Assembly: GCA_030039575.1 (NCBI GenBank)
Contig: JASHVH010000187.1
Span: 1-12,849 of the forward strand
DNA: 12,849 nt
Source: Acidimicrobiales bacterium
Lineage (GTDB): Bacteria > Actinomycetota > Acidimicrobiia > Acidimicrobiales > Palsa-688
Direction: 5' to 3'
Part shown: in pieces, positions 1 to 5,713 of the stretch
Position numbering within the stretch: the first letter of the stretch is position 1
Layout of the letters: the number at the start of each line of letters is the position of its first letter
Translations under genes and position numbers: made by a program
Notes under the pieces: model-generated
What the model was told of the DNA's origin: nothing
Database searches by the model: none
Seen by the model: the letters and a program-made list of their open reading frames with translations, nothing else

Positions 1-1
1 C

Positions 2-175
2 GCCGGCTACGGTATCGCCGACCCGATCATGGGGATCGAGGCCCTGCCGGAGGGTGCGGGTTACAGGCTGGTTGACACGGGCGGTGAGCTGTTCTGCTAC
101 GGGCTGGCCACGGACCTCGGTACCGCCAGCACGGCCCCCCACGAGAGCGTCGTGGTGGGGATCGCGGCACCATGA
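2..175 (+). CDS. C-terminal end of a GYW-type repeat surface protein (partial)
   Basis: Only the last 57 residues are in the window; the frame is open from base 2 to the TGA at 173-175. The visible part reads IMGIEALPEGAGYRLVDTGG followed by ELFCYGLATDLGTAS, then HESVVVGIAAP. This matches the actinobacterial repeat pattern (I-V-G-I-A-x-T-P-D-G-x-G-Y-W-L-V-x-x-D-G-G-x-F-x-F-G-D-A-x-x-x-G-S), with Tyr-Arg in place of the usual Tyr-Trp. The final VVGIAAP looks like the start of a further, cut-off repeat. Such repeats usually occur in tandem in large secreted or cell-wall proteins and are thought to form propeller-like folds; that is family knowledge, not seen here. The function of the whole protein cannot be stated. 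The next gene begins about 95 bp downstream, and I see no convincing terminator between them. Confidence 0.72.
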   Translation, partial: AGYGIADPIMGIEALPEGAGYRLVDTGGELFCYGLATDLGTASTAPHESVVVGIAAP

Positions 176-268
176 CCACACCCAGTGCTTGGGCAGAGTG
201 CCGGGCCCTTGACGGGCGGCCCGCATCCACCTTCAGCTCCACCACAGGCGCTAACGTGGCGCTCTCGT

Positions 269-742
269 ATGACGAACAGCAACGGCGGCTCTGCGGCTCC
301 CAAGGTCCCCGACCTCGGCCCCGCCACCCTCGTGTACATCGAGAAAGTGCGCCAGGCGACCCGGCGGCTCAAGGCACGGGAGTCCAAGCCGGACAACGTT
401 CGCGAGGCCATCGACGCCCTGCGGGAAGTGGCTACCTTCGACGTGGAGGTCCCGACGGCCAGCCAACGGCGCGAGTGGGAGTTCGTGAAGATCGCCATCA
501 AGAAGCTGACTTCCTGGTACTTCCGGTTCCTGGCGGCCCAATTGAACTCGTTCGGCGCCCACGTCTTGACCCTCGGGGACACATTGGCAGCCAAAACGGA
601 AGGGCTCGAGTCGGCCTCCGACGAGCTGGCCGTCCGTTTGGGGGCGGCCGAAGAGCGCTTGAGGCGGCTGGAATCGCTCGTCGAGACGCGGGCCACCCGG
701 GCGAAGCGAAGCGTGGGCAAGGAAGCGAGCAGTGAGGATTAG
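269..742 (+). CDS. Hypothetical coiled-coil protein next to glycosyltransferases
   Basis: A 157-residue protein of unknown function. I chose the ATG at 269 over an in-frame GTG at 185 because the added stretch is Pro/Gly-rich and looks like translated spacer; no strong ribosome binding site supports either. The first 20 residues are polar. Residues about 20-80 are charged and helical. A stretch near residues 80-105 is rich in Trp, Tyr, Phe and Leu (KKLTSWYFRFLAAQLNSFG) and looks amphipathic rather than fully membrane-spanning. The remainder is a Glu/Arg/Leu heptad-like coiled coil with the segment LGAAEERLRRLESLVE. It ends 3 bp before the next gene, a GT4 glycosyltransferase, so the two are very probably co-transcribed. 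Similar helical segments precede methyltransferase domains in some actinobacterial glycan clusters, but no enzyme domain is present here. A role as a scaffold or helper in glycan assembly is inference only. Confidence 0.75.
   Translation: MTNSNGGSAAPKVPDLGPATLVYIEKVRQATRRLKARESKPDNVREAIDALREVATFDVEVPTASQRREWEFVKIAIKKLTSWYFRFLAAQLNSFGAHVLTLGDTLAAKTEGLESASDELAVRLGAAEERLRRLESLVETRATRAKRSVGKEASSED
734..738 (+). promoter_or_regulatory. Ribosome binding site of the first glycosyltransferase
   Basis: GAGGA lies 7 nt before the ATG at 746 and inside the end of the upstream gene. It supports this ATG as the start and suggests coupled translation of the two genes. Confidence 0.6.
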
Positions 743-745
743 TTC

Positions 746-1834
746 ATGAGGATCGACCAGTACCTGCCCGGCTTCGCGCCTCACGACGCCATCGGCAACC
801 ACACCCTCCAAACTCGCCGGGTCCTGCGCCAGGCCGGTTTCAAATCGGAGATCTGGGCAGAACACATCCTCCCGCCCCTCGGGAACGAGGCCAAGCCGTA
901 CCTGGAAGACCCCCGGCGGCCGGGCGAAGAGCGCGTGCTCCTGTACCAGTCATCGACCAGCTCGCCCATGGCGGGTTGGCTCCGGTCCCGGGCGGAGGGC
1001 GGCGAGCCGCTGATCGGCCACTACCACAACATCACCCCGGCCCAGTACTTTGCCCGGTGGGAGCCGCACATTGCCGCCGCCATGCAAGAGGCTCGCCAGG
1101 AGCTGGCCCTAATGGCGCCCCACGTCAGCTTCTCCTTCGCCGATTCGGGTTTCAACGAGGCCGAGCTGGTCGACTGCGGTTATAAGCAGACCCTCGTGTG
1201 CCCCCTGCTGGTGGACCTGGAGGAGTACCACCGCCCGCCCGACCGGGCCACGCTGGACCGGCTGCGCAGGCGCCATGCCCGTTCCGGTGCGCAGTGGCTC
1301 TTCGTGGGCCGGGTCGCCCCCAACAAGTGCCAGCACGACGTGGTGGGGGCCTTCGCTGTCTACCGCCGGGTGTTCGACCCTGGCGCCCGGCTGACACTCG
1401 TCGGAGGGGGGACGTCGGTCCAGTACCTGCGAGCGCTCGAGCGCCTGGTGGACGACCTGGAACTGGGTGACAGCGTCGAGGTCCTGAACGCCGTCGGCGA
1501 CGCCGAGCTGTTGGCGTACTGGGCCGTGGCCGACGTGTTCGTTTGCCTTTCAGAGCATGAAGGGTTTTGTGTCCCGGTGCTGGAGGCGATGGAGCTCGGG
1601 GTGCCCGTGGTCGCTTACGCCGCCGCCGCCGTGCCCGAGACGCTTGGCGGCACCGGAGTGCTCGTCGAGGACAAGGACCCCCTGACCGTGGCGATGGCAG
1701 TGGACGAGGTGTGCCGGCCGGGCCCCGGGCGGGACCATCTGGTCAAAGCCGGGAAAGAAAGAGCAGCCGAGTTCTCGCTGGAGAAGACGTCAAAGCAGCT
1801 GTTATCGGGCATCGAGGCCTATCTGACCGATTGA
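746..1834 (+). CDS. GT4-family glycosyltransferase (GT-B fold)
   Basis: A 362-residue, complete glycosyltransferase of the retaining GT4 type, expected to act at the cytoplasmic face of the membrane and move a sugar from a nucleotide-sugar donor to a growing glycan. The C-terminal donor-binding half is clear: WLFVGRVAPNKCQ (residues 184-196) opens the domain, ARLTLVGGG follows (214-222), and EHEGFCVPVLEAMELGVPVV (270-289) carries the E-x7-E signature with Glu272 and Glu280. The N-terminal acceptor half begins MRIDQYLPGFAPHDAIGNHT. The His-rich GHYHNITPAQYF (91-102) recalls the segment in relatives that lines the acceptor cleft. The donor and acceptor cannot be read from sequence. The gene lies 3 bp after the coiled-coil gene and converges on a second GT4 gene whose stop is 22 bp away. 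Confidence 0.92.
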   Translation: MRIDQYLPGFAPHDAIGNHTLQTRRVLRQAGFKSEIWAEHILPPLGNEAKPYLEDPRRPGEERVLLYQSSTSSPMAGWLRSRAEGGEPLIGHYHNITPAQYFARWEPHIAAAMQEARQELALMAPHVSFSFADSGFNEAELVDCGYKQTLVCPLLVDLEEYHRPPDRATLDRLRRRHARSGAQWLFVGRVAPNKCQHDVVGAFAVYRRVFDPGARLTLVGGGTSVQYLRALERLVDDLELGDSVEVLNAVGDAELLAYWAVADVFVCLSEHEGFCVPVLEAMELGVPVVAYAAAAVPETLGGTGVLVEDKDPLTVAMAVDEVCRPGPGRDHLVKAGKERAAEFSLEKTSKQLLSGIEAYLTD

Positions 1835-1871
1835 CCCCGGGCTAATTGACCCTGGGCTAATTGACCCGGGC
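1831..1871. repeat. 15-bp tandem repeat holding both convergent stop codons
   Basis: Two adjacent 15-bp units, ttgaccccgggctaa (1831-1845) and ttgaccctgggctaa (1846-1860), differ at one base and are followed by a partial third, ttgacccgggc (1861-1871). The TGA that ends the plus-strand glycosyltransferase (1832-1834) is in the first unit, and the TAG of the minus-strand gene (complement of 1857-1859) is in the second. The units contain the short palindrome cccggg, but no long stem followed by a T run, so a classical terminator is not supported. Confidence 0.8.
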
Positions 1872-3044
1872 GGCAGCCGAGTCGTGGTACAGCGTCACGA
1901 GGCCCGCCGCGCAGGCCGGCCAGGTATAAAGGGCGGCCCGTTCTCGGCCCTTGCGGCTCAGCTTTTCCCGCTCGGGGGCGTCGTCGAGAAGGTTTTCGAG
2001 CGCATTGGCCAGGGCGTCCTCGTCCCCCACGGCGACAAGGCAGGCCGCATCACCGAGGACCTCCTTCAAGGCGCCTGTGGCGCTCGCCACCACCGGGGCG
2101 CCACCGGCCATGGCCTGGAGTGGGGGTAATCCGAAGCCCTCGTAGCGTGACGGGTAGGCGAACACCGCTGCCCCTTCGAGCAGGGCGTCCCGGGCGGCTT
2201 CGTCGACCCAGCCCAACCTGAGGATGCGGTCTCCGGCCTTGGCCGCAGCCACCGCCACTGTGAGCTGGTCGGAGCCCCAACCGTCGGGCCCCGCGATCAC
2301 CAGCGCCAGCCCCGGGTGGCGGCCGGCGCAGCGGTCGAACGCCCGCACCAGAGTGGGCAGGTCCTTCCTCGGTTCCACCCGGCCCAGGGCCAGCACGTAC
2401 GAGCGCACCCAGGCCGGCAGCAGGGCACGCCAGCCGGCGGGGCCGGCGTCGCCGGTGGTGCCGGCGTCGCCGGTGGGCTGAGTCAGGGGCTGGGCCACCG
2501 GCGGGGTCACCCCGAGATAGACGGGCCTCACTCGTTCCGGCGGGGCCCCGAGCGCCTCCACCACCTCGCCGGCGACGAACTCCGAGTCGGTGTGGACCCA
2601 CGCCCCCCGGTCGACGGCCTTTTTCACCAGTTCGGGGTAGGCACGGGCGGCGGGACGGCAAAACTGCGGGAAGTGCAGCGGGCTGAGGTCATGGACCGTC
2701 ACCACCATGGCCGCCTTGTGCGAGGGAGGGACGACGAAGTTCGTCCCGTGCACCAGGTCCACGTTGCCCGTGTAGAACTCGGCGGGTGGAAAGGCCCATC
2801 GCGCCCACGAGTCGTGCACCAGCCTGGCCGGCAGGCCGGGGCCGGGTGGCCCCAGGGCCTTGACCCCAGGTGGGAGCAGGGCGCTGATCCCGTTCCGGCC
2901 GCGGCGGCTGACCGAGAACGCCCCGACCTTTAGGTCGGGCATGGTCCCCAACTCCTCGAGGATCTTCGAACAGAACTCGCCGATGCCGGTTTGGGGCCCC
3001 TGCAGCGGGGTGGCGTCCAGGGCGATGTTCAAGGGTGGCGGCAT
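1857..3044 (-). CDS. GT4-family glycosyltransferase, mannosyltransferase-like
   Basis: A 395-residue glycosyltransferase. I place the start at the ATG at 3044-3042, preceded by GGGAG at 8 nt. A longer frame reaches 3152, but its extra 36 residues are only Pro/Gly/Arg translated from a GC-rich repeat. Features are the N-terminal glycine loop LDATPLQGPQTGIGEF (9-24), the linker HDLSPLHFP (118-126), the donor-domain opening VLALGRVEPRKDLPTLVRAF (217-236), VIAGPDGWGS (249-258) and PSRYEGFGLPPLQAMAGGAP (298-317). This pattern is typical of GT4 mannosyltransferases and related enzymes of surface polysaccharide synthesis. In the E-x7-E signature the second Glu is replaced by Gln310, a change in a residue that usually contacts the donor. 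Residues about 181-205 form a low-complexity insert containing TGDAG twice. The gene converges with the upstream glycosyltransferase and diverges from the next one. Donor and acceptor are unknown. Confidence 0.9.
   Translation of the reverse strand: MPPPLNIALDATPLQGPQTGIGEFCSKILEELGTMPDLKVGAFSVSRRGRNGISALLPPGVKALGPPGPGLPARLVHDSWARWAFPPAEFYTGNVDLVHGTNFVVPPSHKAAMVVTVHDLSPLHFPQFCRPAARAYPELVKKAVDRGAWVHTDSEFVAGEVVEALGAPPERVRPVYLGVTPPVAQPLTQPTGDAGTTGDAGPAGWRALLPAWVRSYVLALGRVEPRKDLPTLVRAFDRCAGRHPGLALVIAGPDGWGSDQLTVAVAAAKAGDRILRLGWVDEAARDALLEGAAVFAYPSRYEGFGLPPLQAMAGGAPVVASATGALKEVLGDAACLVAVGDEDALANALENLLDDAPEREKLSRKGRERAALYTWPACAAGLVTLYHDSAAARVN
2442..2477. repeat. 18-bp tandem duplication inside the minus-strand glycosyltransferase
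   Basis: The unit gccggcgtcgccggtggt (2442-2459) is repeated at 2460-2477 with one mismatch. It encodes the doubled TGDAG motif in the linker between the two halves of the glycosyltransferase. The length is a multiple of three, so copy-number change would keep the frame. Confidence 0.75.
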
Positions 3045-3078
3045 GGCGATGGCTCCCGCCTGCAGAGGCCCCGGCGAC

Positions 3079-3185
3079 GGCCCCCGGCGGGGTTGGGGCC
3101 CCCGCCTTGGGGGAGGAGCCTGGGGATGGGGCCCCAGGCGGGTAGACAGCATAGGCCCCCGGCGGGGTTGGGGCCCCAGGCGGGT
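3079..3185. repeat. GC-rich dispersed repeats in front of two divergent glycosyltransferase genes
   Basis: A 24-bp stretch at 3079-3102 recurs identically at 3154-3177, 75 bp away. The second copy extends into ggggccccaggcgggt (ending at 3185), which also occurs at 3128-3143. Each unit contains ggcccc followed by ggggcc and can fold on itself. The block lies in the leader region of the minus-strand glycosyltransferase (start 3044) and before the plus-strand one (start 3340). It contains no credible coding sequence. Confidence 0.7.
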
Positions 3186-3256
3186 TTACGGGCTTAGTTG
3201 AGGGTGCAGCTTACTTGGGCGGTCGGCGCCCTCGAACTGTGCGGTGAGGGCACCGG

Positions 3257-3343
3257 ATGAGCGGGGCAACACCGCTACGCTTGGCCTTCGTGAGCAGCCT
3301 CGGGGCATCGCCCGCTCGTAGATCTCGCAGATCTCGTAGATGA
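3257..3343 (+). CDS. Possible 28-residue leader ORF coupled to the next glycosyltransferase
   Basis: A small frame begins at the ATG at 3257, after GAGGG at 3246-3250 (6 nt spacing), and ends at a TGA at 3341-3343. That stop overlaps the ATG of the following glycosyltransferase as ATGA. The product would be MSGATPLRLAFVSSLGASPA followed by RRSRRSRR. The glycosyltransferase has no recognisable ribosome binding site of its own, so ribosomes ending here could restart on it. The segment LRLAFVSS resembles the N-terminal strand of GT4 enzymes (the next gene begins MRLAFVPP), so this may alternatively be the stub of a lost glycosyltransferase. Its last codons come from the repeated agatct block. 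It is supported by its signals and placement, not by any known family. Confidence 0.4.
   Translation: MSGATPLRLAFVSSLGASPARRSRRSRR
3319..3341. repeat. Short agatct direct repeats before a start codon
   Basis: tagatctcgcagatctcgtag contains two copies of the palindrome agatct (3320-3325 and 3329-3334), each followed by cg, and then tagat at the start codon. It encodes the Arg/Ser-rich end of the leader ORF and takes the place where a ribosome binding site would be expected. Confidence 0.55.
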
Positions 3344-4521
3344 GGCTGGCGTTCGTCCCCCCCCGGTTCGGGCCGGGGGTGTTTGGTGGGTCTGAGGCGG
3401 TGTCCCGGGAAGCGGCGTTCGGCTTGGCCTCGAGGGGCCACGAGGTCGAGGTCATCACCACTTGCGCCCTCGACCATTACACGTGGGCGAACGAGCTGCC
3501 TGAGGGCATATCGGAGGAAAATGGGCTCGCCGTGCGGCGCTTCCCGGTCGTCCGCCACCCGAGCAGGCCGGCGCTGCGAGCACAGCTGTCCATTCAGGCC
3601 GGCCGGATCCCGGACCTTAACCACCAGGTGAGCTGGATGGGGTTCCTGTTCAGCGTGCCGGCGCTGTTCGAGTACCTCCTGCGGGAGGGCCGGGGTTACG
3701 ACGCCCTCGTGTTTTCGCCGTACCTGTTCTGGACGACCAGCGTCTGTACCCCGTTCGTGGCCGAACGTGCGGTCGTCATCCCCTGCCTGCACGACGAGAC
3801 TTACGCCCGGCTCGATGTGCTCAGGCCGGTACTGGCGGGGCCGGCCCTCGTCTGGTTCCTGTCCAGCCCGGAGCACAGCCTCGCCCACCGGCTCGGCCCC
3901 GTGGCCCGCCGGCACAGCGTGACCGGCGCCGGCGTACCGGTGCCCTCGCACTACGACCCCTGCGGGTTCATGGAGCGGCACGGCTTGAAGCGCCCCTTCG
4001 TGCTTCATGCCGGCCGGCGCGAGGAAGGCAAAGGCCACGATGAGCTGCTCGAAGCGTTCTCCTCGGCCGTCCTGGACGGTGGGCTCGACCTCGACCTGGT
4101 CAGTATCGGGAAAGGAGAGTTCGACAGACCGTTGCGGGTGCAGGGCCCACTGGCGGACCGGGTCGTCGACCTCGGCTTTGTCTCCGACCAGGAACGCGAC
4201 AATGCCTTCGCCGCTGCCACCGCCTACGTGCAGACGAGCCGCGTGGAGAGCTTCTCCCGGACGATCATGGAGGCCTGGCTGGCGGGGACACCGGTGGTCG
4301 CCTCCGACGCCAGCGAGGTGGTCGCGTGGCACTGCCGGCGCTCGGGAGGCGGGCTCATGTTCTCCGGCCTGGCCGAGCTGGCCGAGCAATTACGCCTGGT
4401 GGCGGCGAAGCCCGAGGTGGCTTCGGAGCTGGCGGCGGCGGGCCGGCGGTACGTGATCGAGAACTACAGCTGGCCCACCGTGCTCGACCGCATGGAGGCT
4501 AGCTTGCAGGCCGCCTTTTAG
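3340..4521 (+). CDS. GT4-family glycosyltransferase (GT-B fold)
   Basis: A 393-residue glycosyltransferase with the classic N-terminus MRLAFVPPRFGPGVFGGSEA, giving the first strand and the glycine-rich loop, then SRGHEVEVIT (31-40). The donor half opens at FVLHAGRREEGKGHDELLEA (220-239) and contains ESFSRTIMEAWLAGTPVVAS (303-322), with Glu303 and Glu311 as the E-x7-E pair. A TAG lies directly before the ATG, so no earlier start is possible in this frame. No Shine-Dalgarno sequence precedes it; translation may depend on the overlapping leader ORF through ATGA. The next gene begins 11 bp after its stop, so they probably form one transcript. It likely adds a sugar to a lipid-linked or surface glycan in the cytoplasm; the specific sugar is not readable. 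Confidence 0.92.
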   Translation: MRLAFVPPRFGPGVFGGSEAVSREAAFGLASRGHEVEVITTCALDHYTWANELPEGISEENGLAVRRFPVVRHPSRPALRAQLSIQAGRIPDLNHQVSWMGFLFSVPALFEYLLREGRGYDALVFSPYLFWTTSVCTPFVAERAVVIPCLHDETYARLDVLRPVLAGPALVWFLSSPEHSLAHRLGPVARRHSVTGAGVPVPSHYDPCGFMERHGLKRPFVLHAGRREEGKGHDELLEAFSSAVLDGGLDLDLVSIGKGEFDRPLRVQGPLADRVVDLGFVSDQERDNAFAAATAYVQTSRVESFSRTIMEAWLAGTPVVASDASEVVAWHCRRSGGGLMFSGLAELAEQLRLVAAKPEVASELAAAGRRYVIENYSWPTVLDRMEASLQAAF

Positions 4522-4532
4522 CCTTCAGCCGG

Positions 4533-5324
4533 ATGTTGCCCCACCCTCGCACCTGCCTCGTCGCCGGCAGTTACCCGCCGGTCCCGGGCCCGGCCGCGGC
4601 GGCCACGGTGGCGGCCGTGAGGCGGGCCTGGGCCGACGGTCGGGAGGTCGTCGTCGTATCTCCTCGTCCGAGCGCGGCACCGCTGGTCATTCCGGTGGTG
4701 GGGGGTGCCGTTGGTCGCGCCCTGGTCAGGTTGCGCGTTTCCGCCGGGGCCGGCGCAGGCCTCCCCGGTCGTCGTTGCGACGAGGTCGTGGTCTGCATGG
4801 AGCCTGGCTGGCCCCTGGGCCGGGGGTCCCGGCCGGCCCGGGGCCGCCCGGTCAGCCGGGCCGAGCTCGAACGGTCCGCCCGGTCGTTGGCGCTGGCACT
4901 GTCCGGTTTCGAGCGGGCCGAGCTGGTGGTCACCGGCGACCTCGGGGTACCTCAGGACGTCCTGGCCCTGCTGTGGCCGGCGGTCGACGCGGTCACCGCC
5001 AGTTCCGAGGACGTGGCCGCGGCGCTGGAGTCGGCCGGGGCACCGGGCGTGAGCGTGGTGGAGCCGTACTGCGCCGCCGGCCTCCCGGCGGCGGGAGTGG
5101 ACGCCCGGTTGGCGGTCGAGCGATTGGCGCCGGGCGGGCCCCGGTTGCCGGGGGCGGTGAGCCCCCTCGAGCCGGCTGATTGGATCTTGGTGGCGCGAGG
5201 CCGGCGGTTGGTGGGCAGTGCCGCCCGGAAGGCGCTCGGCCCGAGGGCGCCGGCCGTCCGGGCCTACCTCCTTCGGGTGTGGGTGCGTTCCCGGCAAGCA
5301 ACCAGGAAGCCGGGAAGTAGATAA
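4533..5324 (+). CDS. Hypothetical protein resembling only the N-terminal half of a GT-B glycosyltransferase
   Basis: A 263-residue Ala/Val/Arg-rich protein starting 11 bp after the preceding glycosyltransferase. The first 45 residues, CLVAGSYPPVPGPAAAATVA then DGREVVVVSPRPSAA, follow the strand, Pro/Gly loop, helix, strand order of the N-terminal Rossmann half of GT-B enzymes. Later strands are CDEVVVCMEPGWPL, AELVVTGDLGVP and ADWILVARG. No donor-binding half with the GR-x-x-x-x-K/E-G and E-x7-E motifs follows, and the normal C-terminal 150 or so residues are absent. It ends with a basic tail (RVWVRSRQATRKPGSR). It may be a degenerate or partner subunit of a glycosyltransferase, or an unrelated Rossmann-like protein. 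The reading frame is uninterrupted and codon use fits its neighbours. The start has no clear ribosome binding site. Function is unknown. Confidence 0.7.
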   Translation: MLPHPRTCLVAGSYPPVPGPAAAATVAAVRRAWADGREVVVVSPRPSAAPLVIPVVGGAVGRALVRLRVSAGAGAGLPGRRCDEVVVCMEPGWPLGRGSRPARGRPVSRAELERSARSLALALSGFERAELVVTGDLGVPQDVLALLWPAVDAVTASSEDVAAALESAGAPGVSVVEPYCAAGLPAAGVDARLAVERLAPGGPRLPGAVSPLEPADWILVARGRRLVGSAARKALGPRAPAVRAYLLRVWVRSRQATRKPGSR

Positions 5325-5443
5325 GGACCGCTGGGCACGCCGCCCGGGTCGCCCGGGGCGTTCACGACAGGCCGTATCGAGGGGCGTGGCCCTGGAGCGG
5401 ATAAATCTCGGTATCAGCCCCCTTTCTCGACCGGTGGCTTTGC

Positions 5444-5505
5444 GCATTTTTGTCCGCCGCCGGTCGGCAGAGAGGGACTTTTCTACGCCCGGCGGATAAA
5501 AATGC
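5444..5505. terminator. Possible bidirectional terminator hairpin
   Basis: The 16-bp stem formed by 5444-5459 and 5490-5505, with a 30-base loop, lies between the ends of two convergent genes. The T and A runs are inside the stem rather than after it, so it is not a textbook intrinsic terminator. The call rests on position and symmetry. Confidence 0.35.
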
Positions 5506-5595
5506 AAACGGCGAAGAACGCCTGTGTGCCTGCCGGGTAAAAGTTGCCGTTTGCCCCCCATTTCAGAGGTGAACTTTTGGCATTTTTATCCGCGG
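5444..5595. repeat. Family of 16-bp A/T-core elements in both orientations
   Basis: Three copies are present: gcatttttgtccgccg at 5444-5459, its inverted relative cggcggataaaaatgc at 5490-5505, and gcatttttatccgcgg at 5580-5595. A shorter related piece, cggataaat, is at 5398-5406. The middle copy can pair with the first (16 bp with one G-U) or with the third (13 bp perfect). Between copies 2 and 3 lie two further inverted pairs: gcaaacggc (5504-5512) with gccgtttgc (5546-5554), and aaaagtt (5539-5545) with aactttt (5572-5578). Confidence 0.75.
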
Positions 5596-5713
5596 GCAGT
5601 CACCGTTCCGGGCTTTACGACGCCCGCCGGGGCAAGAACTGGGCACAACGGCGGGGGCCCTCGGCGCCAACGCCCACGCGCCGCCCCTCTGCGGGCGGCT
5701 CCGGTGGCACCGC

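Larger units (their letters stand above)
5325..5713. other. 389-bp gene-free spacer between convergent genes
   Basis: No plausible coding frame was found; frames crossing it are Arg/Pro-rich shadows. It has markedly more A/T runs than its surroundings, especially 5397-5595, and holds the hairpin-forming element family listed separately. The rest, about 5600-5713, is GC-rich with no structure I can name. Confidence 0.6.

Noticed and set aside
200..226. Possible terminator stem cgggcc...ggcccg after the repeat protein
   Set aside because: The stem is short and no T run follows; in GC-rich DNA such pairs occur often by chance.
172..735. Plus-strand frame of 187 residues whose ATG overlaps the first gene's stop
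   Set aside because: It is Arg/Gly/Pro-rich and overlaps the coiled-coil gene in another frame; the latter has normal composition and leads into the glycosyltransferase.
3045..3152. Longer N-terminus for the minus-strand glycosyltransferase
   Set aside because: The extra 36 residues are encoded by the GC-rich repeat and are only Pro/Gly/Arg; the ATG at 3044 has a ribosome binding site and gives the family N-terminus.
3211..4389. Minus-strand frame of 392 residues
   Set aside because: It lies antisense to a clear GT4 glycosyltransferase and has the composition of a GC-rich shadow, with no recognisable motif.
4518..5561. Minus-strand frame of 347 residues
   Set aside because: Arg/Pro/Gly-rich and antisense to the GT-B-like gene; no domain and no ribosome binding site.
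5390..5600. Potassium-related riboswitch (for example of the c-di-AMP class) near the channel gene
   Set aside because: The structured region is at the 3' end of the channel gene, not its leader, and I do not see the conserved core of a known class.
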